A stretch of 16,294 nucleotides of DNA, taken from assembly GCA_014380705.1 (NCBI GenBank), contig JACMJI010000189.1:1-16294 (forward strand). Direction: 5' to 3'. Below are positions 1 through 7,058 of the stretch, piece after piece (within the stretch, counting starts at the first letter, position 1; every line of letters begins with the position of its first letter). This DNA comes from Gorillibacterium sp. Its GTDB lineage: Bacteria > Bacillota > Bacilli > Paenibacillales > NBRC-103111. Under the pieces are notes generated by a model. The model made no database searches. It saw nothing but the letters and a program-made list of their open reading frames with translations, and was not told the origin of the DNA. The position numbers were made by a program, and so were the translations under genes.

Positions 1-705
1 ACCTGCAACAAAGAAGTCGTCTGGGAGGAAATATCTCGCGGTTATGAATACGAGCCTGGACGGTTTGTTTTGTTTGAGAAGGATGAGCTTGACACATTGG
101 GGGGAGAAGGTACCCGGGAGATTAAAATTTTGGATTTTGTTGATCTTCAGGAAATTGACCCCGTTTATTTTCAAAAGACTTATTATTTAGGCCCTGGTGA
201 TACGGGGACAAACGCCTACAGTCTCTTACTCGAATCGCTGCGCCAAACAGGCAAGATCGGAATTGCTGCAGTAACCCTGCGTTCCAAAAGCAGCCTAGCT
301 GCCATTCGTGTCATTGATCGGTGCATTGCCATGGAAACGATCTTCTATCCGGATGAGATTCGTTCAGTTACCCAGGTACCAAACCTGCCCGAATCTGTAC
401 AAGTGAATGATAAGGAGCTCAACATGGCTAAGTTGCTCATTGATCAGCTATCGACACCTTTTGAACCGGATAAATATAAAGATGAATATCGCGTCGCACT
501 AACGAAGATGATTGAGCAGAAAGTAGCGGGAGAGGAAATCAGTGCAGCCCCCGAGCCTAAGCGAGCGAATGTCATCGATCTAATGGCAGCTCTGCAAGCC
601 AGCTTGGATGCTACCAAGAAAGCCTCACCCGTTACGGACCCCGGATTACCTGGTAAAACAAAGGCTAAGAGCAAAAGCCGTAAGCAGAAGCAGACAGGAA
701 CCTAA
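1..705 (+). CDS. ku: Ku, NHEJ DNA end-binding protein (3' part)
   Basis: The reading frame is open from base 1 (it begins TCNKEVVWEEISRGYEYEPG), so the gene starts upstream of the window; 234 codons are visible. Bacterial Ku forms a homodimeric ring that threads onto double-strand DNA ends and recruits LigD. Recognisable Ku-core features are the Cys-containing TCNKEV strand, the GYEYEPGRFVLFEKDEL stretch, the DFVDLQEIDPVYFQKTYYLGP segment and the YSLLLESLRQTGKIGIAAVTLR block. The visible C-terminus (last ~20 residues) is rich in Lys and Arg, like the extended DNA-binding tails of many bacterial Ku proteins. A TTG in frame at 70 is internal and is not the start. Its partner genes (ligase and polymerase) lie about 6.3 kb downstream rather than adjacent, with a germination operon between. 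Family assignment is firm; the missing N-terminus cannot be assessed. Confidence 0.93.
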   Translation, partial: TCNKEVVWEEISRGYEYEPGRFVLFEKDELDTLGGEGTREIKILDFVDLQEIDPVYFQKTYYLGPGDTGTNAYSLLLESLRQTGKIGIAAVTLRSKSSLAAIRVIDRCIAMETIFYPDEIRSVTQVPNLPESVQVNDKELNMAKLLIDQLSTPFEPDKYKDEYRVALTKMIEQKVAGEEISAAPEPKRANVIDLMAALQASLDATKKASPVTDPGLPGKTKAKSKSRKQKQTGT

Positions 706-717
706 TTCTATACCCGG

Positions 718-768
718 GAGTTGAGCGGTCGGGCCAAATCTTTCGATGGTGGTACCCCGACTCAACTC
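718..768 (+). terminator. Large hairpin after ku
   Basis: Thirteen bases after the ku stop, GAGTTGAG (718-725) pairs with CTCAACTC (761-768), and TCGGG (729-733) with CCCGA (756-760), leaving a 22-nt loop. There is no run of T after the stem, so it is a poor classical intrinsic terminator. It may still end or stabilise the ku transcript. Confidence 0.45.
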
Positions 769-787
769 TATACATAAATTTCCCTTT

Positions 788-815
788 GTATGCAGAAACT
801 GATTGAGACATCTTA
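788..815 (+). promoter_or_regulatory. Possible sigma-G-like promoter of the germination operon
   Basis: GTATG (788-792) and CATCTTA (809-815), 16 nt apart, resemble the sigma-G forms gHATR and CATxHTA that drive forespore genes in Bacillus. GerA-type operons are normally sigma-G dependent. The spacing is one or two bases shorter than usual, so this is only a candidate. It leaves a leader of about 55 nt before the A subunit. Confidence 0.3.
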
Positions 816-876
816 CCAAACCATGAAACAAACACGATTAATGGGCAAAAAAAGTTATCAGTAAAGCAGGTGACCT

Positions 877-2694
877 ATGGACAAGGAATCTAAGGAAGAG
901 AAAACTGTCGCCCCAGGGCCAACAGACATTTCCTCAGTGAATGATTTAAAAACCGTTTTATTATCCCAAAATATTGTCGATAACGAGAAATATCTAACGG
1001 AGCTTTTTGAGGATTGTTCCGATATTGTCATTCGTCCCTTCCAATCTGATCCAGGTGTGCGGGCCATTGCTGTAATGGTGGACGGCCTGGTTAAATCTGA
1101 TCTGGTTCAGCGCACGCTAGAAATGCTGATGGTTTACTGGAAGGGTGAAGACTCGGATATTGAATCAATCAAAGATAAGATTCTTCCTGTCGCTCAAATT
1201 AAACTCGTCGAGAATTACGCTGACCTCTTGGATGGAGTTCTTAGCGGAGATACAGCTATTCTGCTTCAAGGGAACACGAAAGCCATTCTGGCTGGAATTC
1301 GCGGACCGAGTACGCGTTCCGTAGACAGGCCCTCCACCGAAGAAATTGTACGGGGACCGCAGGAAGGCTTTATTGAGAACATCCGAATCAATACATCTCT
1401 TGTCCGGCGTAAAATCAAATCACCGAATATGAAGACGAAAGCCCTCGTCATAGGTCGGCATAGTCGAACAAATGTCGTCGTCGCTTACGTGGACGGAATT
1501 GTTGACCCCGCCCTTGTAAAAGAGGTAATTAGCCGCTTAGAACGAGTTGATGTCGATATCATTCTCGAAACGGGACAGCTCGAGGAGTACATCCAGGACA
1601 GTGCCTATTCTCCTTTTCCACAGGTCCAAGCATCGGAGCGGCCTGATGCGGTTGCTGCCGCAATCATGAACGGTAGAATTGCCATTTTTGTCGATGGAAC
1701 ACCGATGGTAATGATTGTCCCTACCGTTTTTCTTAACTTTATGCTTACCGTTGAGGATCATTACGAGAGATTTCAATTTTCTACTTTCTTGCGTTGGCTT
1801 CGTTATGCTTTCTTGCTGCTTTCCTTGTTTATACCCGCTTGGTATGTAGCGAGTACAACCTTCCATCCTGAGATGATTCCAACCAGTCTACTGCTTAGCT
1901 TCGCTTCCTCCAGAGAAAAGATTCCATTTCCCGCTGTCATTGAGGTGTTGCTTATGGAAATCATCTTCGAAGCACTCCGCGAAGCGGGAATACGGTTGCC
2001 CAAACAGATTGGGTCAGCATTAAGTATTCTCGGTGCCTTGATTATCGGACAAGCAGCCGTTGAAGCAGGGATTGTGTCCGCACCTGTGGTCATCGTCGTT
2101 TCAATTACGGGGATTGCCTCCTTTACCATCCCGCAATTTAATGGAGCGGTAGCGCTGCGGTTATTGAGGTTTCCTCTTATTATTCTGGCTTCAATATTTG
2201 GTATTTACGGTGTACTTATCGGTGCGATGTTCATTCTCGGTCACATGGCTAAGCTTCGCTCCTTCGGGGTGCCCTACTTATCGCCTGCGGCTCCGTACTC
2301 GCCTGACCTAAAGAACGCCCTAGTTCGAATGCCTCATTGGGCTGCCACTACCCGTCCCTCCTACCTGCATCCACAGGACCCCGTACGGCGTAGTGAAGAT
2401 GTTAAAGCATCCATTGGCAAAGACAAAGGAACGAAAGGGAAAAGCGTAGAACACGAGTCAGATAATGAAAAGAAATCGAGCGTAGAGTCACATTCCGACT
2501 GGAATCATTCCGCTAGGTCCGAGGACAAAAGCCAGCGGGATCATTCCGCTAGGTCCGAGGACAAAAGCCAACGGGATTATTCCGCCAGGTCCGAGGACAA
2601 TAGCCAGCAGGATTATTCCGCCAGGTCCGAGGGCAAAGATGAACAGCATAGGGAGGCGTCCGCAAATGAGAAAAAAGACAACACAACATCTTAA
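877..2694 (+). CDS. Spore germinant receptor A subunit, GerA family, with repeat-bearing tail
   Basis: This 605-residue protein is a GerAA/GerKA-type subunit (PF03323) of an inner-membrane nutrient germinant receptor of the spore. Family members are usually about 480-540 residues. It has a soluble N-terminal domain (about 1-290, including the RPFQSDPGVRAIAVMVDGLV stretch), then membrane segments near 305-330, 378-415 and 430-455, and the LRSFGVPYLSP motif near 459 typical of the family end. A hydrophilic tail of about 110 residues follows, ending in four 12-residue repeats (544-591, consensus HSARSEDKSQRD). The start is ATG at 877 with AGGTGA at 868-873 just upstream. The stop lies inside the next gene, indicating translational coupling. 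The operon order is A-C-D-B. The germinant cannot be predicted. The charged Ser/Asp/Lys/Arg tail is not part of the family core. Confidence 0.93.
   Translation: MDKESKEEKTVAPGPTDISSVNDLKTVLLSQNIVDNEKYLTELFEDCSDIVIRPFQSDPGVRAIAVMVDGLVKSDLVQRTLEMLMVYWKGEDSDIESIKDKILPVAQIKLVENYADLLDGVLSGDTAILLQGNTKAILAGIRGPSTRSVDRPSTEEIVRGPQEGFIENIRINTSLVRRKIKSPNMKTKALVIGRHSRTNVVVAYVDGIVDPALVKEVISRLERVDVDIILETGQLEEYIQDSAYSPFPQVQASERPDAVAAAIMNGRIAIFVDGTPMVMIVPTVFLNFMLTVEDHYERFQFSTFLRWLRYAFLLLSLFIPAWYVASTTFHPEMIPTSLLLSFASSREKIPFPAVIEVLLMEIIFEALREAGIRLPKQIGSALSILGALIIGQAAVEAGIVSAPVVIVVSITGIASFTIPQFNGAVALRLLRFPLIILASIFGIYGVLIGAMFILGHMAKLRSFGVPYLSPAAPYSPDLKNALVRMPHWAATTRPSYLHPQDPVRRSEDVKASIGKDKGTKGKSVEHESDNEKKSSVESHSDWNHSARSEDKSQRDHSARSEDKSQRDYSARSEDNSQQDYSARSEGKDEQHREASANEKKDNTTS
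2506..2649 (+). repeat. Four tandem 36-bp repeats inside the A-subunit gene
   Basis: Units lie at 2506-2541, 2542-2577, 2578-2613 and 2614-2649, all in frame. They encode HSARSEDKSQRD, HSARSEDKSQRD, YSARSEDNSQQD and the diverged YSARSEGKDEQH. The first two differ by a single base (cagcgg/caacgg), which indicates recent expansion. The last unit runs into the ribosome binding site and start region of the C-subunit gene. Confidence 0.95.
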
Positions 2695-3919
2695 TTCCCA
2701 AGCATATGTTAGCTTGATTGAACGGTTAGCTCCTACCAACGCTAATCCTTCCTTGAAGCGTCTGGCTGCGTGCTGCACTCTCTTACTAATCCCCGTTCTG
2801 CTAAGTGGCTGTTGGGATCGTACCGAACTAAATGATGTGGCGATAACACTAGCCTCAGCCGCTGATGCGGCACCCGATAATAAGATCATGATCACAACAG
2901 AGTATCCAATACCGGCTAAGCTAGGAGGGAAAGAGGGCGGTGGGGGTGATAAGCCGTATGTCTTCTTGCAGGGCACTGGACGAACCGTCCGTGATGTATC
3001 CCAGCACGTTCAAAAACGCATGGCTCGAAAAATAAACATGTCACATCGGCGGGTATTTGTCATCGGAGAAGAGATGGCAAAGCGGGGGGTGCGTCCCCTT
3101 TTCGATCAACTCGGGCGTTTCCCAGAAAATCGCTTGAATGGACTCATGGTTGTTGCACGGGGTAGTGGCTCTGAGCTGCTTCATGGCGTAACGCCTATTG
3201 ATGAATTTTCTTGGGAAGGTTTGCGAGAAATTGGCAAAGGTAGAGGTCGCGCAGTAAATAACATGAAGAATGTCACCCAAGCTCTAAACAGCTTAACCGT
3301 TGATACTATTATGGTTTATATGGGCGTTGAGGAGATAAAGGACGAAGGTGGTAAAACCTCCAAACAGATCAAATTGCTTGGCTATGCACAGTTTAAACAA
3401 GACAAAATGGTCGGTGTTTATACTGGGGAGCAGATTGAAGGGATTCATTGGCTCATGGGACAGTTTATTCCCTATGAAGTAAACGTATCTCTGCTACCGG
3501 GGCAAACCATTGTTCTTAATCTTATGGAGGGGCGTAGTACGCTAAAGCCTTATATCCTTCCCGGAAACAAAATCCGCTTTGATCTGGATATTAAGGCTGT
3601 ATGCAGTGTAGCAGAGAACTATGGAGAGCTTCAGCTTGATGATTTAATGAATATTAGAAAACTATCAAGCGAAGTATCTAATTCCATAAAACAATCGGTA
3701 GAAAGTGCATTCTCCCAAATGCAGGAGAAGAAAACCGATTCCGTCGGCTTTGGCAATCGAATCTTTCGTAAATATCCAAGACCTTGGCTTTCTCGACTAC
3801 AGAATAATTGGAATGAAGAATTTCCTAAGGTCGATCTCCGTATCCATGTCCAAACAACGATATCACATACGGGCTTGACCAATAATAACATCGCCAAGGA
3901 GGAGAAAAAACGTGGTTAG
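2666..3919 (+). CDS. Spore germinant receptor C subunit, Ger(x)C lipoprotein
   Basis: This is the GerAC-type lipoprotein subunit of the receptor, placed on the outer face of the spore inner membrane. I chose ATG at 2666 because GGGAGG (2651-2656) lies nine bases upstream; an in-frame ATG at 2639 would add nine residues but has no comparable site. The protein then has 417 residues. A hydrophobic segment ends in the lipobox LLSGC with Cys49, followed by WDRTELND, the usual Ger(x)C mature start. The positively charged region before the hydrophobic core is unusually long; an in-frame TTG at 2753 would give a short standard signal (MKRLAACC...), but it lacks a ribosome binding site. Downstream blocks such as GTGRTVRDVSQ, RKINMSHRRVFVIGEE and ESAFSQMQEK fit the family. 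The gene overlaps the A gene by 29 bases and the D gene by 8. Confidence 0.92.
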   Translation: MRKKTTQHLNSQAYVSLIERLAPTNANPSLKRLAACCTLLLIPVLLSGCWDRTELNDVAITLASAADAAPDNKIMITTEYPIPAKLGGKEGGGGDKPYVFLQGTGRTVRDVSQHVQKRMARKINMSHRRVFVIGEEMAKRGVRPLFDQLGRFPENRLNGLMVVARGSGSELLHGVTPIDEFSWEGLREIGKGRGRAVNNMKNVTQALNSLTVDTIMVYMGVEEIKDEGGKTSKQIKLLGYAQFKQDKMVGVYTGEQIEGIHWLMGQFIPYEVNVSLLPGQTIVLNLMEGRSTLKPYILPGNKIRFDLDIKAVCSVAENYGELQLDDLMNIRKLSSEVSNSIKQSVESAFSQMQEKKTDSVGFGNRIFRKYPRPWLSRLQNNWNEEFPKVDLRIHVQTTISHTGLTNNNIAKEEKKRG

Positions 3920-4157
3920 CACCCTGTTTATATATATCCTTCTTGCCTTAATTGCCTATGTTCTGCTCACCGATATTCGAAAAATTCGAAAAAAAGAAAT
4001 GGAGAAAAGTGAAACGATTACGATCATCCTGATTCACGGGGCGACGATTCTCCTTACGATCTTTTTGCTAATTGGTGTTCCCATCAACATGCCAACCCGT
4101 TATTTTATTGATCAAATCTCCGTTCCCTTATCGGAATGGCTGGAGGAGCGTCACTAA
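3912..4157 (+). CDS. Small two-helix protein, germinant-receptor D-subunit type
   Basis: This 81-residue protein has two hydrophobic segments (about 5-20 and 38-58) separated by a basic loop (DIRKIRKKEMEK). It starts at GTG 3912 with AAGGAGGAG (3897-3905) upstream and overlaps the C-subunit stop by 8 bases. Small two-transmembrane 'D' proteins encoded within or beside gerA-type operons are known in Bacillus species and adjust how well the receptor responds. I assign this gene to that class by size, topology and position, not by clear sequence identity. Its stop is separated by one base from the ATG of the B gene, and its own 3' end supplies the ribosome binding site for B, so all four genes look translationally linked. 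Confidence 0.75.
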   Translation: MVSTLFIYILLALIAYVLLTDIRKIRKKEMEKSETITIILIHGATILLTIFLLIGVPINMPTRYFIDQISVPLSEWLEERH

Positions 4158-4158
4158 C

Positions 4159-5553
4159 ATGTCTAGGATTCTAATCAGCCAACGCCAATTTACTTTTTTG
4201 CTTGCTTCCTTGTTTGTGTCGACCTCTCTAATTAATCTGCCTAGCTTCTTAATCCGAATAGCTGGAGGAGATGCTGTTTTCTCGCTAATCATTCCAACGA
4301 TTTACACCATCGGAATTGTCGCATTCTATGTTTGGTTAGCTAAGCTTTATCCCGACACAAATCTATTTGAAATTTCCAATATTGTTTTCGGTCGGATTCT
4401 CGGAGGTCTCTTTAATATTCTGATCCTGGTCCATATCTGGTTTGTTTTTATTCGGGATATTCGATTGTATAATTTCTTTATCAAGGTCACTTTGTTGCCC
4501 AATACACCTACAGATATTGTTATGTTGCTGTTCTTTATTGTCCTGATGTACTTTGGCGTATCGTCCATTGAGGTAGCTGCCCGAATCAATGAACTGGTAT
4601 ATCCGGTTTTATTTCTCAGCCAGCTTCTACTGCCCATCATTCTATGGAACCAATTTTCCGTTTACCGTATTGATCCTTTTTTTATTGAACCCATAACGTC
4701 GGTAATCGCGAATGGCTTGGTTGGAGCCTCATGGTATGGTGACATTGTTATTCTTGGGGCCTTTCTTCATACGCTAAAAAGCCATAAACAGCTGCAGGCG
4801 GGTTCACGCTTCGCAATTATGCTCGCTACGTTTACAATCCTGATGGTAACGGAGCTAAGCATCCTAGTATTCGGTACGCATATTGCAGCCCATCAAATCT
4901 ATCCCTCCTATAGCCTTGCCCTTCAGATGTATTTGTCGGACTTTCTAGATCGACTAGAGCAGCCGTTCTTCTGGATCTCTTTCCCCGCTCTCGTCATTAG
5001 TACAGTCATTACCTTCATCGCAATGATGCTCGGTATAGCAAGCTTTTCAAAAACGAGGAAATATGGCGGCTTCAGTCGTCCTTTTGGAATTCTCATGCTC
5101 GTCACTACATTGATGGCTTTTCGTGGTTCGATTGATGTTTACCTATTCTCCAATTACGGCTTACCTGCTTATGTACTCACTACTCAGCCGCTCATCATTT
5201 TGGCCATGATCATTGCCGCTTCGATCAAACAACGTAGAAAAAAAGGACAGACCTCAACAACCCATGCTGAACCGGGTGGTGAGATCTGCGATAGCTCTGT
5301 TCCTAAAGACGATAAGAAACAACGGGGCAAGAGGAGAAAATGGGTATGGACCCAGAATAGGTGGATGAATTTCACGCATGGTTTGCTGGCACTCGCTGTT
5401 TTCTCTGTTTTCGTTGGTTACTTAACAGGAATGGATCAACAAATGATCGCTACCTGGTCTGCTGTCCTATATGGACTGTGTATTACCCTTGCCGTTTTCA
5501 CGACTTTTATGGAAACCAAGCAAGCAACGAAAGAATCAAAACCAACCCAATAG
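4159..5553 (+). CDS. Spore germinant receptor B subunit, GerAB-type permease with C-terminal extension
   Basis: This is the amino-acid-permease-like subunit (PF03845 Spore_permease) that binds the germinant in known receptors. The start is ATG at 4159 with GGAGGAG (4142-4148); the reading frame is open further upstream but lacks a site. The protein has 464 residues, versus about 360-370 usual for GerAB. Residues 1-355 hold the expected roughly ten-helix core, starting ISQRQFTFLLASLFVSTSLI. Then comes a hydrophilic linker (about 356-395, rich in Lys, Arg and Asp) and two further predicted membrane helices (about 401-421 and 428-450), then a charged end. The extension is in frame and uninterrupted. 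It ends 16 bases before the convergent nox gene. Confidence 0.9.
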   Translation: MSRILISQRQFTFLLASLFVSTSLINLPSFLIRIAGGDAVFSLIIPTIYTIGIVAFYVWLAKLYPDTNLFEISNIVFGRILGGLFNILILVHIWFVFIRDIRLYNFFIKVTLLPNTPTDIVMLLFFIVLMYFGVSSIEVAARINELVYPVLFLSQLLLPIILWNQFSVYRIDPFFIEPITSVIANGLVGASWYGDIVILGAFLHTLKSHKQLQAGSRFAIMLATFTILMVTELSILVFGTHIAAHQIYPSYSLALQMYLSDFLDRLEQPFFWISFPALVISTVITFIAMMLGIASFSKTRKYGGFSRPFGILMLVTTLMAFRGSIDVYLFSNYGLPAYVLTTQPLIILAMIIAASIKQRRKKGQTSTTHAEPGGEICDSSVPKDDKKQRGKRRKWVWTQNRWMNFTHGLLALAVFSVFVGYLTGMDQQMIATWSAVLYGLCITLAVFTTFMETKQATKESKPTQ

Positions 5554-5574
5554 CGGTTTAGCAAATGGGTTAGT
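5541..5574. terminator. Weak hairpin between convergent germination operon and nox
   Basis: ACCAACCCA (5541-5549) can pair with TGGGTTAGT (5566-5574) with one G-T pair, overlapping the last codons of the B-subunit gene and the last codon of nox. The stem is AT-rich and has no T-run on either strand. It is the only terminator-like structure between these convergent genes. Confidence 0.25.
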
Positions 5575-6901
5575 GAACGGCTTCCAGACCAGCGCTATTC
5601 AAGAAATTCCAAGGCTTATTGAAATGCGGCTGGAAGAAGAAGTCGGTAAAGCCAAGCTCCTCCATCGTCATCCCTGCCTGAATGCAGACGGATATGGTAT
5701 TGATGGACTGCGTTAGTTCCGCTACTGACATAAGTTGGGCTCCCAGGATTCTCCCCGAATCCTCTTCATATACAACCTTTAGCGTAACAGATTCCGATGA
5801 AGGCATAAATTCAGGACGGTAATGATCAACAATGGTAACAGCTTTCGCCTTTAAGTTAGCATCTTCAGCCGCTTGTACAGTGAGCCCCGTGGATGCAATA
5901 TTCTGTTCATAAATCTTGATTCCCGAAGTCCCTTGTGTACCCGTATATCTCACTCTTGGACCAACCAAATTCTTCGCAACAAGGGTACCCATGCGAACGG
6001 CATTCGTCGCAAGTGGAATGTAGGCAGGCTTGCCAGTCGGGTTGTACCATACCGCACAGCTGTCTCCAGCAGCATAGACATCTGCTGCACTTGTGCGCAT
6101 ATATTCATCGACAACAATAGCCCCATTATCCAGCATCTCTACCTGTCCCTTGAATAGTTCCGTTTGCGGTCGGAAACCGATACACAGCACAACCATGTCA
6201 ACCTCATATTCACCCTTGGTTGTGATCACCTTGGTTACGCCGTTTACATTCCCTTCAAACTTAACTACTGTCTGCCCAAGACTAAGCGTGATGCCGCGCT
6301 CTGCCATGTCTTTCTCGACAACATCCGTAATTTCATGATCGAGATATCTACTTAAAATCCGATCTGCCGTGTCAATCAAGGTCACTTGTTTTCCATTCTC
6401 CTCAAAAGCTTCTACGAGCTCGACACCGATATATCCAGCACCAACAACTGCGATTCGTTTGGAACTTTTGGCGTGCTCAATTATGGCTTTTGAGTGCTCC
6501 CAATTTTTGCAAAGCATAATATTGTCCAGTTCCCCACCTTCAAGTTTTGGCACAATCGGCCAAGATCCTGTCGTTATGACCAATTTGTCATAAGAATCGG
6601 AGAAAACCTCACCCGTATCCAGATTCTCAACCGATAACGTTTTGGCTGAAGTGTCTACTGACTTGACATTATGTTTAATTCGCATGGTGACGCCAAGCTC
6701 CGTAAGCTTCGCTGGGGAAGAATAGAAAAGACCTTCTGGATCTTTAACCACGCCGCCCACATAGAGAGCAATGCCACAGGATAGAAATGAAATATTATCA
6801 TTACGCTCATAAGCCGTAATCTCAGCTTCGGGATAAAGGGCTGCCATGTTAACAATTGCGGCCGTACCTGCATGGGTGCAGCCGATAACAGCAATCTTCA
6901 A
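5570..6901 (-). CDS. nox: FAD-dependent NADH oxidase (water-forming Nox type)
   Basis: This 443-residue flavoprotein belongs to the Nox/CoA-disulfide reductase family, which oxidises NADH and reduces O2 to water through a redox-active cysteine. I chose the TTG at 6901 because AAGGAGGAG sits just upstream and it yields the family N-terminus MKIAVIGCTHAGTAAI; an ATG start at 7012 would add 37 unrelated residues. The FAD-binding fold is at 1-32. The active-site cysteine is Cys42 in SFLSCGI, the Nox numbering. The NADH fold GAGYIGVELVEAF begins at 154. AAGDSCAVW near 280 is the second FAD motif, and a dimerisation domain follows. The SFLSCGIALYVGG context favours oxidase over CoA-disulfide reductase, but the latter cannot be excluded. 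The gene is convergent with the germination operon and divergent from the ligase gene. Confidence 0.88.
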   Translation of the reverse strand: MKIAVIGCTHAGTAAIVNMAALYPEAEITAYERNDNISFLSCGIALYVGGVVKDPEGLFYSSPAKLTELGVTMRIKHNVKSVDTSAKTLSVENLDTGEVFSDSYDKLVITTGSWPIVPKLEGGELDNIMLCKNWEHSKAIIEHAKSSKRIAVVGAGYIGVELVEAFEENGKQVTLIDTADRILSRYLDHEITDVVEKDMAERGITLSLGQTVVKFEGNVNGVTKVITTKGEYEVDMVVLCIGFRPQTELFKGQVEMLDNGAIVVDEYMRTSAADVYAAGDSCAVWYNPTGKPAYIPLATNAVRMGTLVAKNLVGPRVRYTGTQGTSGIKIYEQNIASTGLTVQAAEDANLKAKAVTIVDHYRPEFMPSSESVTLKVVYEEDSGRILGAQLMSVAELTQSINTISVCIQAGMTMEELGFTDFFFQPHFNKPWNFLNSAGLEAVH

Positions 6902-6931
6902 AGCGATCTCCTCCTTCATAAATCGTTCAAG

Positions 6932-6971
6932 ATTATAAATATACTTCGGACGATTGTGATATATTTCACAG
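6932..6971 (-). promoter_or_regulatory. nox promoter -10 and Rex/Fnr-like operator
   Basis: On the minus strand a perfect TATAAT lies at 6937-6932 with no good -35. About where the -35 would be is the dyad 6954-6971, TTGTGAT-ATAT-TTCACAG. It matches 12 of 14 fixed positions of the Rex consensus TTGTGAA-N4-TTCACAA and also contains an exact TGTGA-N6-TCACA, the Crp/Fnr-family form. Rex senses NADH/NAD, which would suit an NADH oxidase; Fnr is the alternative. Which protein binds is not decidable here. Confidence 0.55.
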
Positions 6972-6975
6972 CATC

Positions 6976-6990
6976 TTGTGATTATTATAA
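6976..6990. promoter_or_regulatory. PerR/Fur-like box upstream of nox
   Basis: TTGTGAT-T-ATTATAA matches the PerR box TTATAATNATTATAA at 12 of 14 positions. It lies five bases from the Rex/Fnr-like dyad and around -58 relative to the inferred nox start site. The region is AT-rich, so a chance match is possible. Confidence 0.35.
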
Positions 6991-6997
6991 CTTTCTT

Positions 6998-7025
6998 TTG
7001 AGATTTAATCAATAATTATTATCAT
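6998..7025 (+). promoter_or_regulatory. Candidate promoter of the ligase-polymerase operon with embedded Fur-like box
   Basis: TTGAGA (6998-7003) and TATCAT (7020-7025), 16 nt apart, each match the sigma-A consensus at 5 of 6 bases. Overlapping the spacer and -10, CAATAAT-T-ATTATCA (7010-7024) matches the Fur-type 7-1-7 box TGATAATNATTATCA at 12 of 14 positions. A start site near 7032 would exclude the ATG at 7038 as an efficient start and fits TTG 7059. Confidence 0.4.
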
Positions 7026-7058
7026 CTGATTTTAATTATGATTAAGGATGGTGACAAA

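Noticed and set aside
2506..2649. Possible CRISPR-like array
   Set aside because: The 36-base units are directly adjacent without spacers and are in frame within a protein.
2488..2976. Minus-strand 162-codon frame with a repeated hydrophobic motif (LGPGGII, LGPSGMI)
   Set aside because: It is the antisense reading of the 36-bp repeats and the C-subunit start. It has no good ribosome binding site, and both plus-strand genes are clearly real.
4072..4158. Longer N-terminus for the B subunit
   Set aside because: It would overlap the D gene in another frame by 86 bases, has no ribosome binding site, and lies outside the conserved GerAB start ISQRQF.
5873..6593. Several plus-strand frames inside nox
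   Set aside because: All are shadows of the nox coding sequence, without ribosome binding sites or family features.
6902..7012. Longer N-terminus for nox
   Set aside because: The extra 37 residues precede the conserved FAD-fold start, and the Shine-Dalgarno sequence for TTG 6901 lies inside them.
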